Part shown: positions 1 to 11,183 of the stretch, in pieces
Layout: each line of letters begins with the position of its first letter
Numbering within the stretch: the first letter of the stretch is position 1
Assembly (NCBI RefSeq): GCF_963259705.1
Contig: NC_081842.1
Span: 87,970,433 to 88,034,432 of the forward strand
Reading direction: 5' to 3'
DNA from: Myotis daubentonii
Taxonomy: Eukaryota; Chordata; Mammalia; Chiroptera; Vespertilionidae
DNA: 64,000 bases
Made by a program: the position numbers and the translations under genes
Notes under the pieces: generated by a model
Seen by the model: the letters and a program-made list of their open reading frames with translations, nothing else
What the model was told of the DNA's origin: nothing
The model's database searches: none

Positions 1-126
1 TCTAGCTTCTTCCATATGTTATCGATTTTTTCATCTGTTTCTTCTAGCTTCTTCCATATGTTATCGATTTTTTCATCTGTTTCTTCTTGCTTCTTGCAGA
101 GGTTGTCGATTTTTTCCTCCATCCGG
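1..126 (-). repeat. 42-bp tandem repeat inside L1 ORF1 coiled coil
   Basis: Two exact 42-bp units (1-42, 43-84) and a diverged third (85-120) run into the window edge. The period is 14 codons, so the frame is kept and each unit adds two coiled-coil heptads. Confidence 0.85.
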
Positions 127-251
127 TTTATGCACTCTAGGATCCTTATTCTGAATTCTTTATCTGTCATGTTGCATGCCTCTGTATTACTTAGCTGCTT
201 TTCTGGAGAGTCCTCCTTCTCTTTCCTTTGGGGGTTTCTTTGTCTACCCAT
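1..251 (-). CDS. L1 ORF1 protein, N-terminal part (partial)
   Basis: The frame opens with ATG at 251-249 (MGRQRNPQRKEKED...) and has no stop to the window edge, about 83 codons. ORF1p is the RNA-binding, coiled-coil trimer subunit of the L1 ribonucleoprotein. Residues from about 55 on are a run of 14-residue units (EETDEKIDNIWKKL-like), that is, two heptads each, fitting a lengthening coiled coil. The same start context is found in the second L1 at 27883. The RNA-recognition and C-terminal domains lie outside the window. Confidence 0.7.
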   Translation of the reverse strand, partial: MGRQRNPQRKEKEDSPEKQLSNTEACNMTDKEFRIRILECINRMEEKIDNLCKKQEETDEKIDNIWKKLEETDEKIDNIWKKL

Positions 252-441
252 GTTTGATCTCACTGACATATCTAGACGTTGAGTTGTTCAGTGGTTGCTC
301 CCTTGGTGGCAGTGACTCCTTGGTCTGTGGTTGCTCTTCGGGCGGTTGTGGTAGCAGCTGCTCTTCAGTTGGCAGCAGCTCCTCTGGTGGGTGCTGTTCA
401 CAGCTGTGGTGGCTCTTCCGGCTGGTGGGGCGAGGTTTCAC
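244..441 (-). CDS. conserved upstream ORF in bat L1 5'UTR (65 codons)
   Basis: A Pro/Glu/Gln-rich 65-codon frame (MKPRPTSRKSHHSCEQHPPE...) whose stop TAG lies inside the ORF1 start, in the string ATGGGTAG. The other L1 (27876-28073) has the same frame at the same place with most residues kept. Translation is not shown. It could also be an N-terminal relic or simply a low-stop repeat. No known domain is recognised. Confidence 0.4.
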   Translation of the reverse strand: MKPRPTSRKSHHSCEQHPPEELLPTEEQLLPQPPEEQPQTKESLPPREQPLNNSTSRYVSEIKHG

Positions 442-2267
442 GTACAGCTGCTGTTCCTCAGCAGAGGATAAGGTGCTCAGGAGGTTGCTGTTGCTTGGAT
501 CTGCTGCGTTGATTTAAAGGCACAAAATACAACACAACAAGGCACCACGTACCAGGCACTATACACAAATATATTCACGATATTAATAACCCCAATTAAA
601 GGTGACCACCTGAATTAAGAGAATTAGGGGATAAGGAAGAAGGAAGAGAAAAAGATAAAAGAGAAAAAGGAAAAGAAAAGTAGGGACCAAATAAAAGGGA
701 GTGCAAAAATGAAATTGGGAAAAAGGAAGGGGGAAAATAAAAGCGAGAGAAGAAAAGAAAAAAAAAAAAGAGCGAAAAGAGAGAATGAAGTGGAAGAGGG
801 AAGAGACTTTTTATATGAGGAGAATACTCCTATAGAACAGCCATTAATCCCAACAAATTCCAGCAACAGCTCCCTGGATATGAATGCAAACTAGAAACAA
901 CCAATAATATAACGATGAAAATAGAATGGTGAACACTAATCCCAAAATAAAATAAAGAAAAAATAAAATGGCACTTTAAAAAATGGTAAAATGGTAGCAG
1001 TAATAATACTGGTTAAAAATAAGAAGGTAGTAATTAAAAGGGTAAAATCAGGTGATGGAAAAAGAAGAAAAGAAAGAAGAAAAAAAAAAAAAAGAAAAAA
1101 AAAAGAACAGAAAAAAAAAAGAATGAAAAAAAAATTGGTTTCTTAGTTAAAAAGTGAAAAAAGAAAAAAAAATTGCAGTAGTGAAGGTCCTTCGTTTCTT
1201 CTATTCTTCAGTGTGGCTCGCCTTAGACCTTCCAGGTATTCAGGAGAGTGTTGAGTTTCCCTGCGATATACTGTTCCTCTGTGTTGTAAACCACAGTCCT
1301 TATTTTAAAGCATGCCGCATTTGTTTCCCAGACTGCCTTATTTTGTGTTTAGCAAAGAGTCAGTTTGTGGGTCAGCCTCTGGGTGGCAGTGTTCTGGGGT
1401 TGGCCTCTGAGGCTATAGGGCCTCTCTGTCCAGTGGAAGTTCACTGCCCAGAGCTGACTGCGTAATAGTTAGTTACCGGCGCTGTGTTGTTGCTGGGATT
1501 GAAAATCCCCCTATAGGCCAGACCCTGTTAACTCCCAGGGACTGATCAGGTTATCTTAATCCTTGATCTCGTACAGGGTGGAATCTGGGTGTGGCTGTGC
1601 TCCTTGCCTGGGGGCTGGGGGAGGAGACTCCCTCTCAGGAGCGGGTGGCTACCCCAGTCCGGGGCTCTGGGGTGTCTCAGCACTCAATTCACTACCACCT
1701 CTCCCGGCTCCCCCTCTTTCCCCAGTCTCTCCCCAGATTCCACTCCCCAGCACCCTCTCCCTCTCTTCAGCACAGGTGAGTGACTGTATCCGAAATGTCC
1801 CATGAACAGGATTCAGTGAAAACAAACAAACAAACGCCGGCCGCGGAAACGGGGAAGGCTTGGTTTCTGTAAGCTTCTTCTCTTACCGGGACTGCATGGT
1901 CAGGTCAGCTCTTCAGGCTGCCCCCTTTAGGCTCAGTCCTCCGTGATCACAGAACCCAGCTCTCAATTTCCCTGGTGGCGCCAGGAATCCCGCGGTTCTC
2001 CTTTCCCCCGTCAGGGGCTGTGCCTGTCCCACGGGACGCAGCTGTCTGCCACGCGGTCTCCCTCCGACTCTCTGGGCTCAGAGGTCTGGCAAACTTTCCT
2101 GCCCAAATCCCTGTTTTTTTTTTACCTTACCAGGGGAGTTCTGCTCTTCCCGGCTGTAAACCCTCTCACCAGCTGAGCAATTTCGCCAATTCGGTGTGAG
2201 TGTTACTAGCTTCAGCTGCTCATTCCATTTGCTCCGGGACACGACCTGGGACACGTCTGCCTATATC

Positions 2268-2280
2268 GCCGCCATCTTGG
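2268..2280 (-). promoter_or_regulatory. YY1-type site at L1 5' end
   Basis: CCAAGATGGCGGC on the minus strand, about 10 bases inside the L1 5' terminus. In L1 families a YY1 site here sets accurate transcription initiation at the element's first base. Its preservation supports a complete 5' end. Confidence 0.6.
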
Positions 2281-2288
2281 TTCTCCCC

Positions 2289-2725
2289 TATATATTCATT
2301 TTAATAGATAATATATGACATGCTATTTCAAAAATACTCAAATGTTTTAGGTGGGAGTAGAAGCAAAAATTTGTATTTCACTCCCCAATCCTTCATTTTC
2401 TCATAGTCAAACTCTGTTACCAGGTGATTACTTATCTTCACAGAAAAATATAAATGAATTTGTAAAAATATAAATGAATCAGTATAGATTGAGATAAACA
2501 TTCTGTTTTTTAATAAATGCAAGAAGTAGCATTTTCTTACAAATTTCCATTTGTTTTACTTAGCCAAAATATTACTCCAAAGCCTTAGATTAAAAAAAAG
2601 TCTGCCCATCTCCAACCCCTCACCCACCCTCACCAAAGCAGCAATCATACCAATTTCTGGTCACTTTCCACTGCATTAGCCTGTTTTATCTTTTCTACAG
2701 AAATTGTTGTTGAGATTATATTTTA
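2289..2725. other. AT-rich spacer, no gene seen
   Basis: Unique-looking AT-rich sequence between the L1 5' end and the first Helitron. No frame, RNA or recognisable repeat was found. Confidence 0.6.
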
Positions 2726-3196
2726 CTAGAGGCCCAGTGCACAAAAATTTGTGCACTCGGGGTGGGGGGGGGGCATCACTCAGCCCGGCCTGTGCCCTCT
2801 CACAGTTTGGGACCCCTCAGGGGACGTCCACCTGCTGGCTTAGGCCCGCTCCCTGGGGGATCGGGCCTAAGCTGGCAGTCAGACATCCCTCTGGCAGCCC
2901 GGCAGTCCTTGGGGGATGTCCACTTACCAGCAGGGAGCAGGTCTAAGCTGCAGTTGGACATCCTTAGTGTTGCTGAGGATGAAGGAGAGGCTCCCACCAC
3001 CACTGCTGTTCTGGCAGCCGTCAGCCTGGCTTGTGGCTGAGCAGAGCTCCCCCTGTGGGAGCACACTGACCACCAGGGGGCAGCTTCTGCATTGAGGGTC
3101 TGCCCCCTGGTGGTCAGTGTGTGTCATAGTGACCAGTCATTCCCAGTCTTTCTGCTGCTAGGCTCAATTTGCATATTACCCTTTTATTATATATGA
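2726..3196 (-). mobile_element. HeliBat-type non-autonomous Helitron with CTCF-like inverted repeat
   Basis: The left end is A|CTAGAGGCCCAGTGCAC followed by the hairpin partner GTGCAC, which is the Helitron 3' terminus on the minus strand. The right end is ...ATTACCCTTTTATTATATATGA|T, the 5' TC terminus. It has no coding capacity; Helitrons of this kind are moved in trans by a Rep/helicase. Internally, 3062-3083 and 3100-3121 form a perfect 22-bp inverted repeat containing CCACCAGGGGGCAG in both orientations. It abuts another Helitron directly (see 3197-4275). Confidence 0.85.
3062..3121. promoter_or_regulatory. paired CTCF-like motifs forming a 22-bp inverted repeat
   Basis: CCACCAGGGGGCAGC at 3070-3084 matches the CTCF core consensus CCASYAGRKGGCRSY at every position. 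The second arm (3100-3113, reverse) is CTGCCCCCTGGTGG. The arms are separated by 16 bp. Binding is inferred from the motif only. Confidence 0.5.
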
Positions 3197-3588
3197 TAGA
3201 GGCCTGGTACATGGGTGGGGGCCAGTTGGTTTGCCCTGACGGGTGTCCCGGATCAGGGTGGGGGTCCCACTTGGGTGCCTGGCCAGCCTGGGTGAGGGGC
3301 TTATGGCTATTTGCAGGCTGATCACACCCTCTTCAGGGTGGGGGTTCCCACTGGGGTGCCTGGCCAGCCTGGGTGAGGGTCTGAGGGCTGTTTTCAGGCT
3401 GGCCATGCCTGCGGGCTAGATGCAGGTATCTGGGATTTATTTAACTTCTACTAGAGGCCATAATTGAAACTTTGTAACCTTGGTCCCGTTCGAAGCCTGG
3501 GTTGTCCCTGGAAACCGAGGTTCCCAGACCCTCCTTGAGCGGAGGCCACGTCGGCTGGAAGCAGTATCTGGGATTTATTTATCTTCTA

Positions 3589-4076
3589 CTAGAGGCCCGT
3601 TGCATGAAGAGATTTGTGAAATAGGCCTTCCCTTCCCCTGGCTGCCGACACCGGTTTTCCTCTGGCACCCGGGACCCAGGCCTTTGCTCCTGCTTGGAGC
3701 CTTCCATCTTCGCTGCTCCAGCCCAGAGCCTTCCATCTTTGCTGCTCCGGCACAGAGCCTTCCATCTTCGCTGCTCCAGCCCAGAGCCTTCCATCTTTGC
3801 TGCTCCGGCCCAGAGCCTTCCATCTTCGCTGCTCCAGCCCGGAGCCTTCCGTCTTCGCTGCTCCAGCCCGGATCCTTCCATCTTCGTTGCTCCAGCCCGG
3901 AGCCTTCCATCTTTGCTGCTCCGGCACAGAGCCTTCCATCTTTGCTCTGCCGCTTTGCACCTACATATGCAATTTAACTGCCATATTTGTTGGGTTAATT
4001 TGCATACTCTTCTGGTTGGCTGGTGAGCATAGTGGAGGGACGGTCAATTTGCATGTTTGTCTATTATTAGGTAAGA
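3589..4076 (-). mobile_element. nested Helitron carrying a 29-bp minisatellite
   Basis: CTAGAGGCCCGTTGCATG at 3589 marks the 3' end and ...CTATTATTAGGTAAGA|T at 4076 the 5' end. Removing it rejoins a host sequence (…CTTCTA / TAATTGAAACTTTG…) that closely matches the uninterrupted copy at 3425-3475. This confirms clean insertion between A and T. The interior holds nine 29-bp units. Confidence 0.75.
3702..3958. repeat. 29-bp tandem repeat, about nine units
   Basis: Units of the type TTCCATCTTCGCTGCTCCAG… recur every 29 bp from 3702. Because 29 is not a multiple of three, all frames on the minus strand read the same MEGSGLEQRRW-like peptide in rotation. The apparent proteins here are therefore artefacts of the repeat. 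Confidence 0.9.
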
Positions 4077-4289
4077 TAATTGAAACTTTGTAGCCTTGAG
4101 CAGAGCTCAGGGCCAGCCAGGGCAGGCAGGAAGCTTGGCTTCCTCCATTGCCGAGGTCAACCAAGCCTCCTCCTTGCTCCAGCTCCGTGGCCGCCCCCAT
4201 CTTTGTGATGGAGTGAGGGAGTGAGAGAGTGAGGGAGTAACAGTTAATTTGCATATTACTATTTTATTAGACAGAATGTTTTTCCACTA

Positions 4290-5160
4290 CCTCAAATCTT
4301 TTTTTAAAAAATTGTATTAAATTTATTGGGCTGACATGGGCTAATACAATTATATAGGTTTCAAGTGTACAATTTATAATACATCAACTGTATATTGTGT
4401 TGCATATACACAACCTCAAGTCTTCTGTCACCATTTATCCCTCCTTTATCCTTTACTACCTCCCCCAATCCCATTTTCTCTGGTAACTCTGGTAATCACC
4501 AAATGTTTCTGTGTCCATGAGGTTTTTTTCTGTGTTTTTTTTTTTTTTAATCTTTTAATCCCTTCCCTTTTCACTCAACGCCCCCAACTACCTCCCCCAG
4601 CTGTCAGTCTGTTCTCTGTATCTATTACTTATTTCAATTTTGTTTATTTATTTCATTCATTAGAGTCCACATACAAATGAAATCATATGGTATTTGTCTT
4701 GTCTGACAGGCTTGTTTCACTTAGCATAATCCTCTCCAGGTCCATCCATGCTGTGGCAAAAGGTAAGATTTCCTTCTTTTCCCCATTGTGTAAATGTACC
4801 ACAGCTTTTTTATCCACTCATCTACTGATGGACACTTAGGCTGTTAACAGATCTTGGCTATTATAAATAAGGCTGCAATGAGCATAGGGGTGCATATATT
4901 CCTTCAAATTAGTGTTATGAGTTTCTTCACGTATATTCCTCTAAATGGATTCACTCAATCATAAGGCAGTTCCATATTGAATTTTTTTAAGGAAATCCCA
5001 TACTGATTTTCACAGTGGCTGCACCAGTGTGCATTCCCACCAACAGTGCTTGATGGTAACCTTTTCCCCACATCCTTGCCAGCACTTGTTTGTTGATATA
5101 TTGAAAATATGGACAATACATGACCAGAGATAGTTTTGTCTGTGCTTTTCATGATGATTC
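4290..5160 (-). mobile_element. LINE-1 3' end, antisense, truncated
   Basis: Contains the reverse complement of the L1 ORF2 C-terminal coding region (GGCTGCACCAGTGTGCATTC, TCCATCCATGCTGTGGCAAA) and a short 3'UTR beginning at a T-rich stretch near 4305. Many stops make it a dead, fairly old 5'-truncated copy. Confidence 0.8.
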
Positions 5161-5423
5161 TATGGCTAGTATGGCATCCCTTAGGACAGTCCTTTTTAAT
5201 AGACTAAGTAAGAACTGTCTAAATGATTTGTGACCTTAATCTTATTATTTCTGACTTAGATTTGCTCAGTAGCACTTAAATATATACTTTTAGCAACAAT
5301 ATAAAGTTTACTGAAACTAGACTTTTTTACCTTTGATCAACCAATAAGACCTACAAATCAATACCTTTATAATTTTGTTTTGGTGTTCAAGAAATATTCA
5401 ATTATTTTCACCTTATAAAAATA
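5161..5423. other. AT-rich spacer
   Basis: No gene or recognisable repeat was found between the L1 fragment and the next Helitron. Confidence 0.5.
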
Positions 5424-6380
5424 CTAGAGGTCCAGTGCACGAATTTGTGCACGGGTGGGGTCCAGCCGGCCCGGCCCCAATTGGGGCAGATTGGGGGTGG
5501 GCCTGTCAGGAGGAGGAGATGGCGGGAGGTTGGATGGCTGGGTGGAGGGGCCGTTAGTGATTGGCTGGTGGGCCCCACCCCCAACTGGGGTTGGGGTGCC
5601 AATTGGGAGTGTGGCCTGCCATAGTGAGGGGCTGTTGGCAGTGGGCTAGTTGGCCCCTTCTCCAAATGTCGTGGGGGGTGCCGATTGGGTGCCAGCAGCC
5701 TGGGGGAGGGGCCATGGGTGGTTGGCCAGCTGGCCCTGCCCCCCTATTGGGGTCAGGGTTGATCAGGGGTGGGGTCATCCAGGAGGAGGGGCTGAGGGCT
5801 GGTCAGGGTTGTGGGGGCCCATTGGGGGTTGGACTGGCCTGGGGAAAGGGCTGTAGGAGGTTGGCCAGCCCCCTATTGGGGTGGGGGTTGTGAACAAGGG
5901 TGGGGCAGCTGCAGGGAGGTGCTGAAGGAGGTTGGCTGGCCGGCCCCACCCCCTATTGGGGGGACGATCAGGGGAGGATCTGGCCAAGGGGTGGGGCTGC
6001 GGGGCCTAGCATGGTAGGGTGGGTCGATCGGGGGTGGGGCTGGCTAGTGGGTAAGGGGTAGGGCGTTTGGCTGGCCAGCCTGCTCTTGATTGGGATGGGA
6101 GAGTCTGGTAGTGGGCAGTACTTGTTAAAGGATACTTTTGAGAACAGTAGCTGGAAAGAATGGGAAAAGAGCAGGTTTGAGCAGAGGAATAAGTAAAGCT
6201 GCAATGCTGGCCAGGGATCAGCCTCAGTGAACCACATAGAGAGCTCTTGGGTCAATGGGGAATAAAAGGAGAAATATATGCCTAATCAGCTGGTTCGCTG
6301 GCCATAGTGGGCATCATAGAGACCAGTCATTACAGTCGATACAGTGTTATGGTCGCTGGCTTTTTACATATGTATATTAG
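5424..6380 (-). mobile_element. G-rich Helitron (HeliBat-type 3' end)
   Basis: CTAGAGGTCCAGTGCACGAATTTGTGCAC at the left is the canonical 3' hairpin and CTAG terminus. The body to about 6115 is a degenerate G-rich repeat (GGTTGGCTGGCC…CCCCTATTGGGG), then AT-rich DNA to a weak 5' end near 6380. Long reading frames in this part come from base composition. The right boundary is approximate. Confidence 0.7.
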
Positions 6381-8289
6381 GTTCTAATTTCTTCTAAAAT
6401 TCAATTTTAAGATCTAACTTTTTATAATTGGTTTTTAATGATACTTATTTATCTTGCATATTTATAAGTCAGGAATCTCATTTAATTTTTATCCATCTAG
6501 AGAACCAGTCGTTCAGCAACATTTATCGAAGTCTTTCATTATTTAACAATTTATCTTTTTTCATATCTCTATTGTTTGCTCAATTGTCATGTATGTATTA
6601 ATCTGTGTTATGCATATCCCTGCAATAATAGTAAACTAAACACTATTACTAAATTAATAAATAATTAAATCAACACTAGTACTAAGCATGCCAGAAACAC
6701 TATTCTTTAATAATTATAACTTTTAGAAAATTGATATTTCATATCAATTAATATTTTCTACAATTTCTTATTCTCTTCAAAATTGTTTGGGTCATTGTTG
6801 GTCCTAATTATTGTATATAAATTTACTAAATTATCAATTCTTATGAAATCCTCAAATTAAAGTGAATTTATAAAACCACATTTTATAAATTAATATCTAT
6901 ATAAAGTGCTTCCAACATTTCATCATTTAAGAGTATGAATTCATCATCATAAGAGTATGATGTTCTCTTAGATATTTTTTATAAAATTAAGTAGGTTCCG
7001 TCTATTCCTAATTTTAAGGGTTTATAATATAAATTTCTTTATGATTTCTATGTTTTTCCCTCTAAAACTATCAGTTCTTGTTTTATTGCTAAATATTTTA
7101 TTTCATGGATTCTTGTTCTATTTTATGGCTTTTTTTCCCTCAGTTATCACTTTGAATTCAAAATACATTTATTCTAAAGACTGTTTCAGATTTCTTGATG
7201 TTTTCATCCCTGCTAGAGCGAATTTGTGCTTTTACGATTGTTTTTTATTTGTATTTTATAAGATTTATTCTTATGTTTTAGAATTATGATGACATACGCA
7301 TCTTGAGTAGCACGATTTTAGCTCTTCTCTGACCTAGTTACAACTGCCTTTTGCTGTTAGGAAAAAATCAAGTAGTAGCTTGAACAAATAAAGAAGAGTT
7401 TGTTTTTCTCACATAACAATGTATACAGAGGCAAGAAATTATGACTAGTATAGAGCCCTAGGATGACATTTGGTTCTATCTATCTTCATACTCTGTCATC
7501 CATAAAGTGTGCTTTTATCCTTAGGTTCTGAATACAATAGCTACACCTCCAGATATTTCAGGCAGAAATAAAAATGGTCCAGGGATTTTCTTCAAACAAG
7601 ATTATATTTGGCCAAGACATTTTTATACAAAACTAACACTCAATGACTAGAAAGGCATCATAATTTAGCTTTAAAGGAAGAGAATGCAAATACTTTTATT
7701 TATATAAGCTAAGGAGAAAAGCTTTGGAGTACTGGTTGAATAATTCAATTTGTAATCTCTGTCTCTTTGTCTCTCCTCTCCCTGGTTCCTTGTTTCACTA
7801 ATAGTGGATTCATTGCCTTACTTCATATGAAGCATTTTTCCTTCCCATTATCCTGGTTTAGCCACATAGGCCTGTTTCTAAACCCAGAGTTGACTAGGCC
7901 TGTGGCTTCAGCCCTCTTAACCACTGCTTTGTTCTGTATTTGATCCACGACAAGATGTTTATATTTCTGAAACTTGATATTACCATTTATAATTTTGTTT
8001 TTTATGTTTACCTATTATTTTTATGGGTTTGGAGTAAGGAGATGGGTTATTGAACATCTCTTTATAGTACCACCTTGACTAGAAGCAGACAAAGCTTTTT
8101 TTGTTGTTTTTGACATAATTTTCTTACATAATATTTTCAAAAACAGTATACCTTTTATTCCTCTTTCCCTTTTATTAAGATCACCCATAACCTTAGAACA
8201 ATTTTCATAAATAATTAACCTTAAAGCAAGACCATTAAACTATAGAATTTATTTGGATTTTATCTTTTTTCTACTAAGTTGTGTTTTGT
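6381..8289. other. AT-rich intergenic DNA with probable ancient L1 pieces
   Basis: No convincing gene. The stretch around 6480-6600 resembles antisense L1 ORF2 at high divergence. The rest was not assigned. Confidence 0.45.
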
Positions 8290-8800
8290 TGTTTTGTGTT
8301 TCTTTTCCCCCTGTCTCGGGATACAATTCATTGCATTGTCATATTTCCTTAATCTCCTCCAAATTTTAACAGTTCTTCAGTCTTTCCTTATCTTTCACGA
8401 GGATACTTATCAGTTATTTGGTGAAATGGCTTTCAAATAGGTCTTGCTTTCCTTGGTGCATAATTTCAAGACACACAACGCCCATGAGTATTACTGGTCA
8501 TGTTAATCTTAATCACATGGTCAAAGTGGCCAGGATTTTTCTCTGTAAAGTTACTATTTTTCCCTTGGTAAATACAAAACATTTTGGGAAAGATAATTTT
8601 AGACTGTACAAATATCATGTTTCTATTTAACTCTTGCCCCTTAATTTTACATCTCTGAGTGAATCTTGCCTGGAGGTTTAGTGGTGATTTACTATTTTCC
8701 TTATTCTATCTATACTTACTGAAATTTTTCTGTCAGGAAGAATTTTCTCTATTCCCAAGTTGTTCACTTATTTATTTGTATCTGTACTGATTTTTTTAAA
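8290..8800 (-). mobile_element. ancient L1 (L1M-type) 3' UTR, antisense
   Basis: Reads on the minus strand as the long 3'UTR typical of old mammalian L1. Recognisable blocks include forward GTAAAGTTACTATTTTTCCC, ATCACATGGTCAAAGTGG and TGTACAAATATCATGTTTCT. It is highly diverged with no coding capacity. Boundaries are approximate. Confidence 0.6.
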
Positions 8801-11183
8801 GAAAACAACATTGAAATATAATTTAAAACCATAATTATTTCTTCTGTTGCTCAAGTTGTTTCAATTTCAGCCATTGAGAGCTCTTCCATGTGGGATCATG
8901 CTCCCTCTCCTGTGTTGTTGTTTTTGTACTTCTTTACTTCCTGTAACTACAAAATGTTCCAGAAAAATTTTATATTTTTCTTGCCTTAGTCCTGAGAGCT
9001 TCTAGATCTCCAAGAAGCCTTGTGTACTTTCACTAGAGAAAGATACTTAGAAACCATGTTCAGGGTACTAGTATGCTAATTGCTATCTGGGTTTTACTGC
9101 ATCTACTCTCTCTTAGTTGATAGGCCTGGAGTATATATGTCTGTAGATTAACCCATGCATACATGCATTTTCACATGCACACATCTGTAATTATCTCTGT
9201 ATCTGTCTATCCATATATATATTTTTTAAAGACCACATTAATAATCCTGATTCCATACACTTTATGCTAGTCGTCTCCCTTTCCTTATATGTAACTTCTT
9301 TCTGAGACCATAAGAAAAACTGGCTCTCATTATCTACTTCTAGGTTTAATCAATATAGATGATCTCAGATTTATTATAATTTGACTTGTAATTTTTCAAC
9401 TTTGGGATGATACAAAAGTGATATTTATTCAGTATAAACCACAAGTCATTGAATTTTGCTAATTTCCCAGGCTACTTACATGTTTTGCAATGCCCTCTTA
9501 TGATATGGGGCAGGAACATTGAACCACAATTCTCAGTGAGCTATGAGATCACAAAGATAAACAACTAATAATCTTCAGGGAATTGTGTTGCCAGCATTTT
9601 AAAAATATTGTGTTTTTGTTTTTGCATCTCACTGTGTCTGTACAGTGAGAAACAGAAGAGAAAGACAATTACTCTTGGGATGAAACTCGAGATAATTGCC
9701 CAACTGTAGGCTAATGTAAGTGTTCTGAGCAGGTATAAGGTAGGCTAGTCAAAGCTATTATGTTTGGTAGGTTACTAGTATATTGGAAATAATCTTAAAA
9801 AGAACTTATGTTTCATTATTTAAACATAAAATTGTAAAGTTGTCAGGTTTCCACAAATTAATCCAAAGACTAGAGTTGCTCTTAATTGAGATGGGGAAGA
9901 CTTTAGAAGGAACATGTTTGGGGTTGAGGTAGGAATATAAGAACAGAGATAAGAGGGGTTTGCAATCTATTAAGTTTAAAATATCTATTGGAGTTATGAT
10001 ACATATTTTAGAGCATGCATATACCAAATTATTAATATTTTATATTTTTTATATTTTTATATTTTATAGAAGATTTTTATTTTGAATATTGATTTCAACA
10101 CTATGTCTGTCCAAGTCAAGTATAGTTCTTAACTCTTGTGTCAATTCAGATTAGTGTCCTTCAAATTTTTCATTTATGTTTTGAGAAAAATTTATAGAAT
10201 GCTGTCAAATACAATTGAAATCTGCATATGAATTCATGTTAGAAAATGTGTAGTCATTATTATTGACATGTACTATGAAAAGGTTTTATTTCAACATAAA
10301 TTCTTGTACCTGTTTAGCCAGATCACAAATAAGACTTTACTTTCTTTGGTACTACAAATTTTGCTTGTTCATATGCAATGTCATATCGATGAAATATATA
10401 GTTCGCACTGCTATTTCTTTGGCTTAAGTTATTGAATATTTGACAAGCATCCCTTTTGTTTCAAGAAATTTTTGAATTAACAGCACAGTAAATTTTCTTT
10501 TGTCCAAAACCCAACTAACAAGAACTGGCAAAAAACACAAGATCATCAAATTCATAGTCTCTTCTCTATTTCAACAGGTTCCATAAATTGGCAGTGATAC
10601 ATAACACTGGCATCATATCATGAATGATTTTAACAACTGTATGCATTATATTTTTAATTTAATTTCCTCAGAAACTGAGCACAGATATTTTTAATATATA
10701 CTATACAGTGGACTAAAACAATAAAGGAAACATCAGTTTTAATTCCAATAAATATGGAATTTTGACCTAACAAATAGCTGGAGAACTGTACATCAGGACA
10801 GAAATTCATTTTTCTTTATCTAGCTGAAATTCATTTGTTAGCAGATGGAAAAGAATCAAAAACACCTAAGCTACAAGTTCTATTTTTCTACTGCTAAATG
10901 ACGTCTTTGTCAATTTGAATGTTCTCTGAACAAAAGTGCCCCCAAAATATTTGTTGGACAGTGTCTCTCATAATGTATGATTCATCTAAAGCTAAGAAAA
11001 GTATTTACAATGTTTCAAATTTTGAATTAAGCATATTTTCATATTGATTGAAAATTTTCATATTCTAAGAGTCATTGTTTGATGGCTTAATTGAAGATTT
11101 CACTTTTGGAAAATGTCATTTTTAGTCTATTCTCTTAATTTTGTAACAGGTTCCATAATAGAAATAATTTCTTCATCACTCCA
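8801..11183. other. AT-rich intergenic DNA, nothing recognised
   Basis: No reading frame with coding character, RNA gene or clear repeat was found. AT homopolymer-like runs occur near 10040-10080. Confidence 0.5.

Larger units (their letters stand above)
1..2288 (-). mobile_element. LINE-1 5' half (5'UTR plus start of ORF1), cut by window edge
   Basis: Read on the minus strand, this begins near 2287 with GGGGAGAACCAAGATGGCGG, the classic L1 5' start with a YY1 site. About 2 kb of 5'UTR follows, including a GC-rich distal part (about 1200-2280) and an A-rich part (about 600-1160). ORF1 then starts at 251 and leaves the window. The complete 5' end and a reading frame open to the edge suggest a full-length, fairly young copy. 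Whether ORF2 is intact cannot be seen. Confidence 0.88.
3197..4275 (-). mobile_element. second Helitron fused to the preceding one, interrupted by a nested Helitron
   Basis: Starts TAGAGGCCTGGTAC right after the 5' end of the previous element, so the two are head-to-tail without spacer, as in the composite copies at 32191 and 58638. It ends near 4275 with TTTGCATATTACTATTTTATTAG. Short internal repeats (GCAGTATCTGGGATTTATTT-like) occur at about 3421 and 3560. A separate Helitron sits at 3589-4076. The right boundary is approximate. Confidence 0.65.

Noticed and set aside
3702..3958. CRISPR-like array
   Set aside because: Units are head-to-tail with no unique spacers, and the genome is mammalian.
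3575..4026. Overlapping repetitive proteins (MEGSGLEQRRW-type and EPSIFAAPAQSLPS-type) on both strands
   Set aside because: They are translations of the 29-bp tandem repeat in a Helitron. All frames are open because the unit lacks stops.
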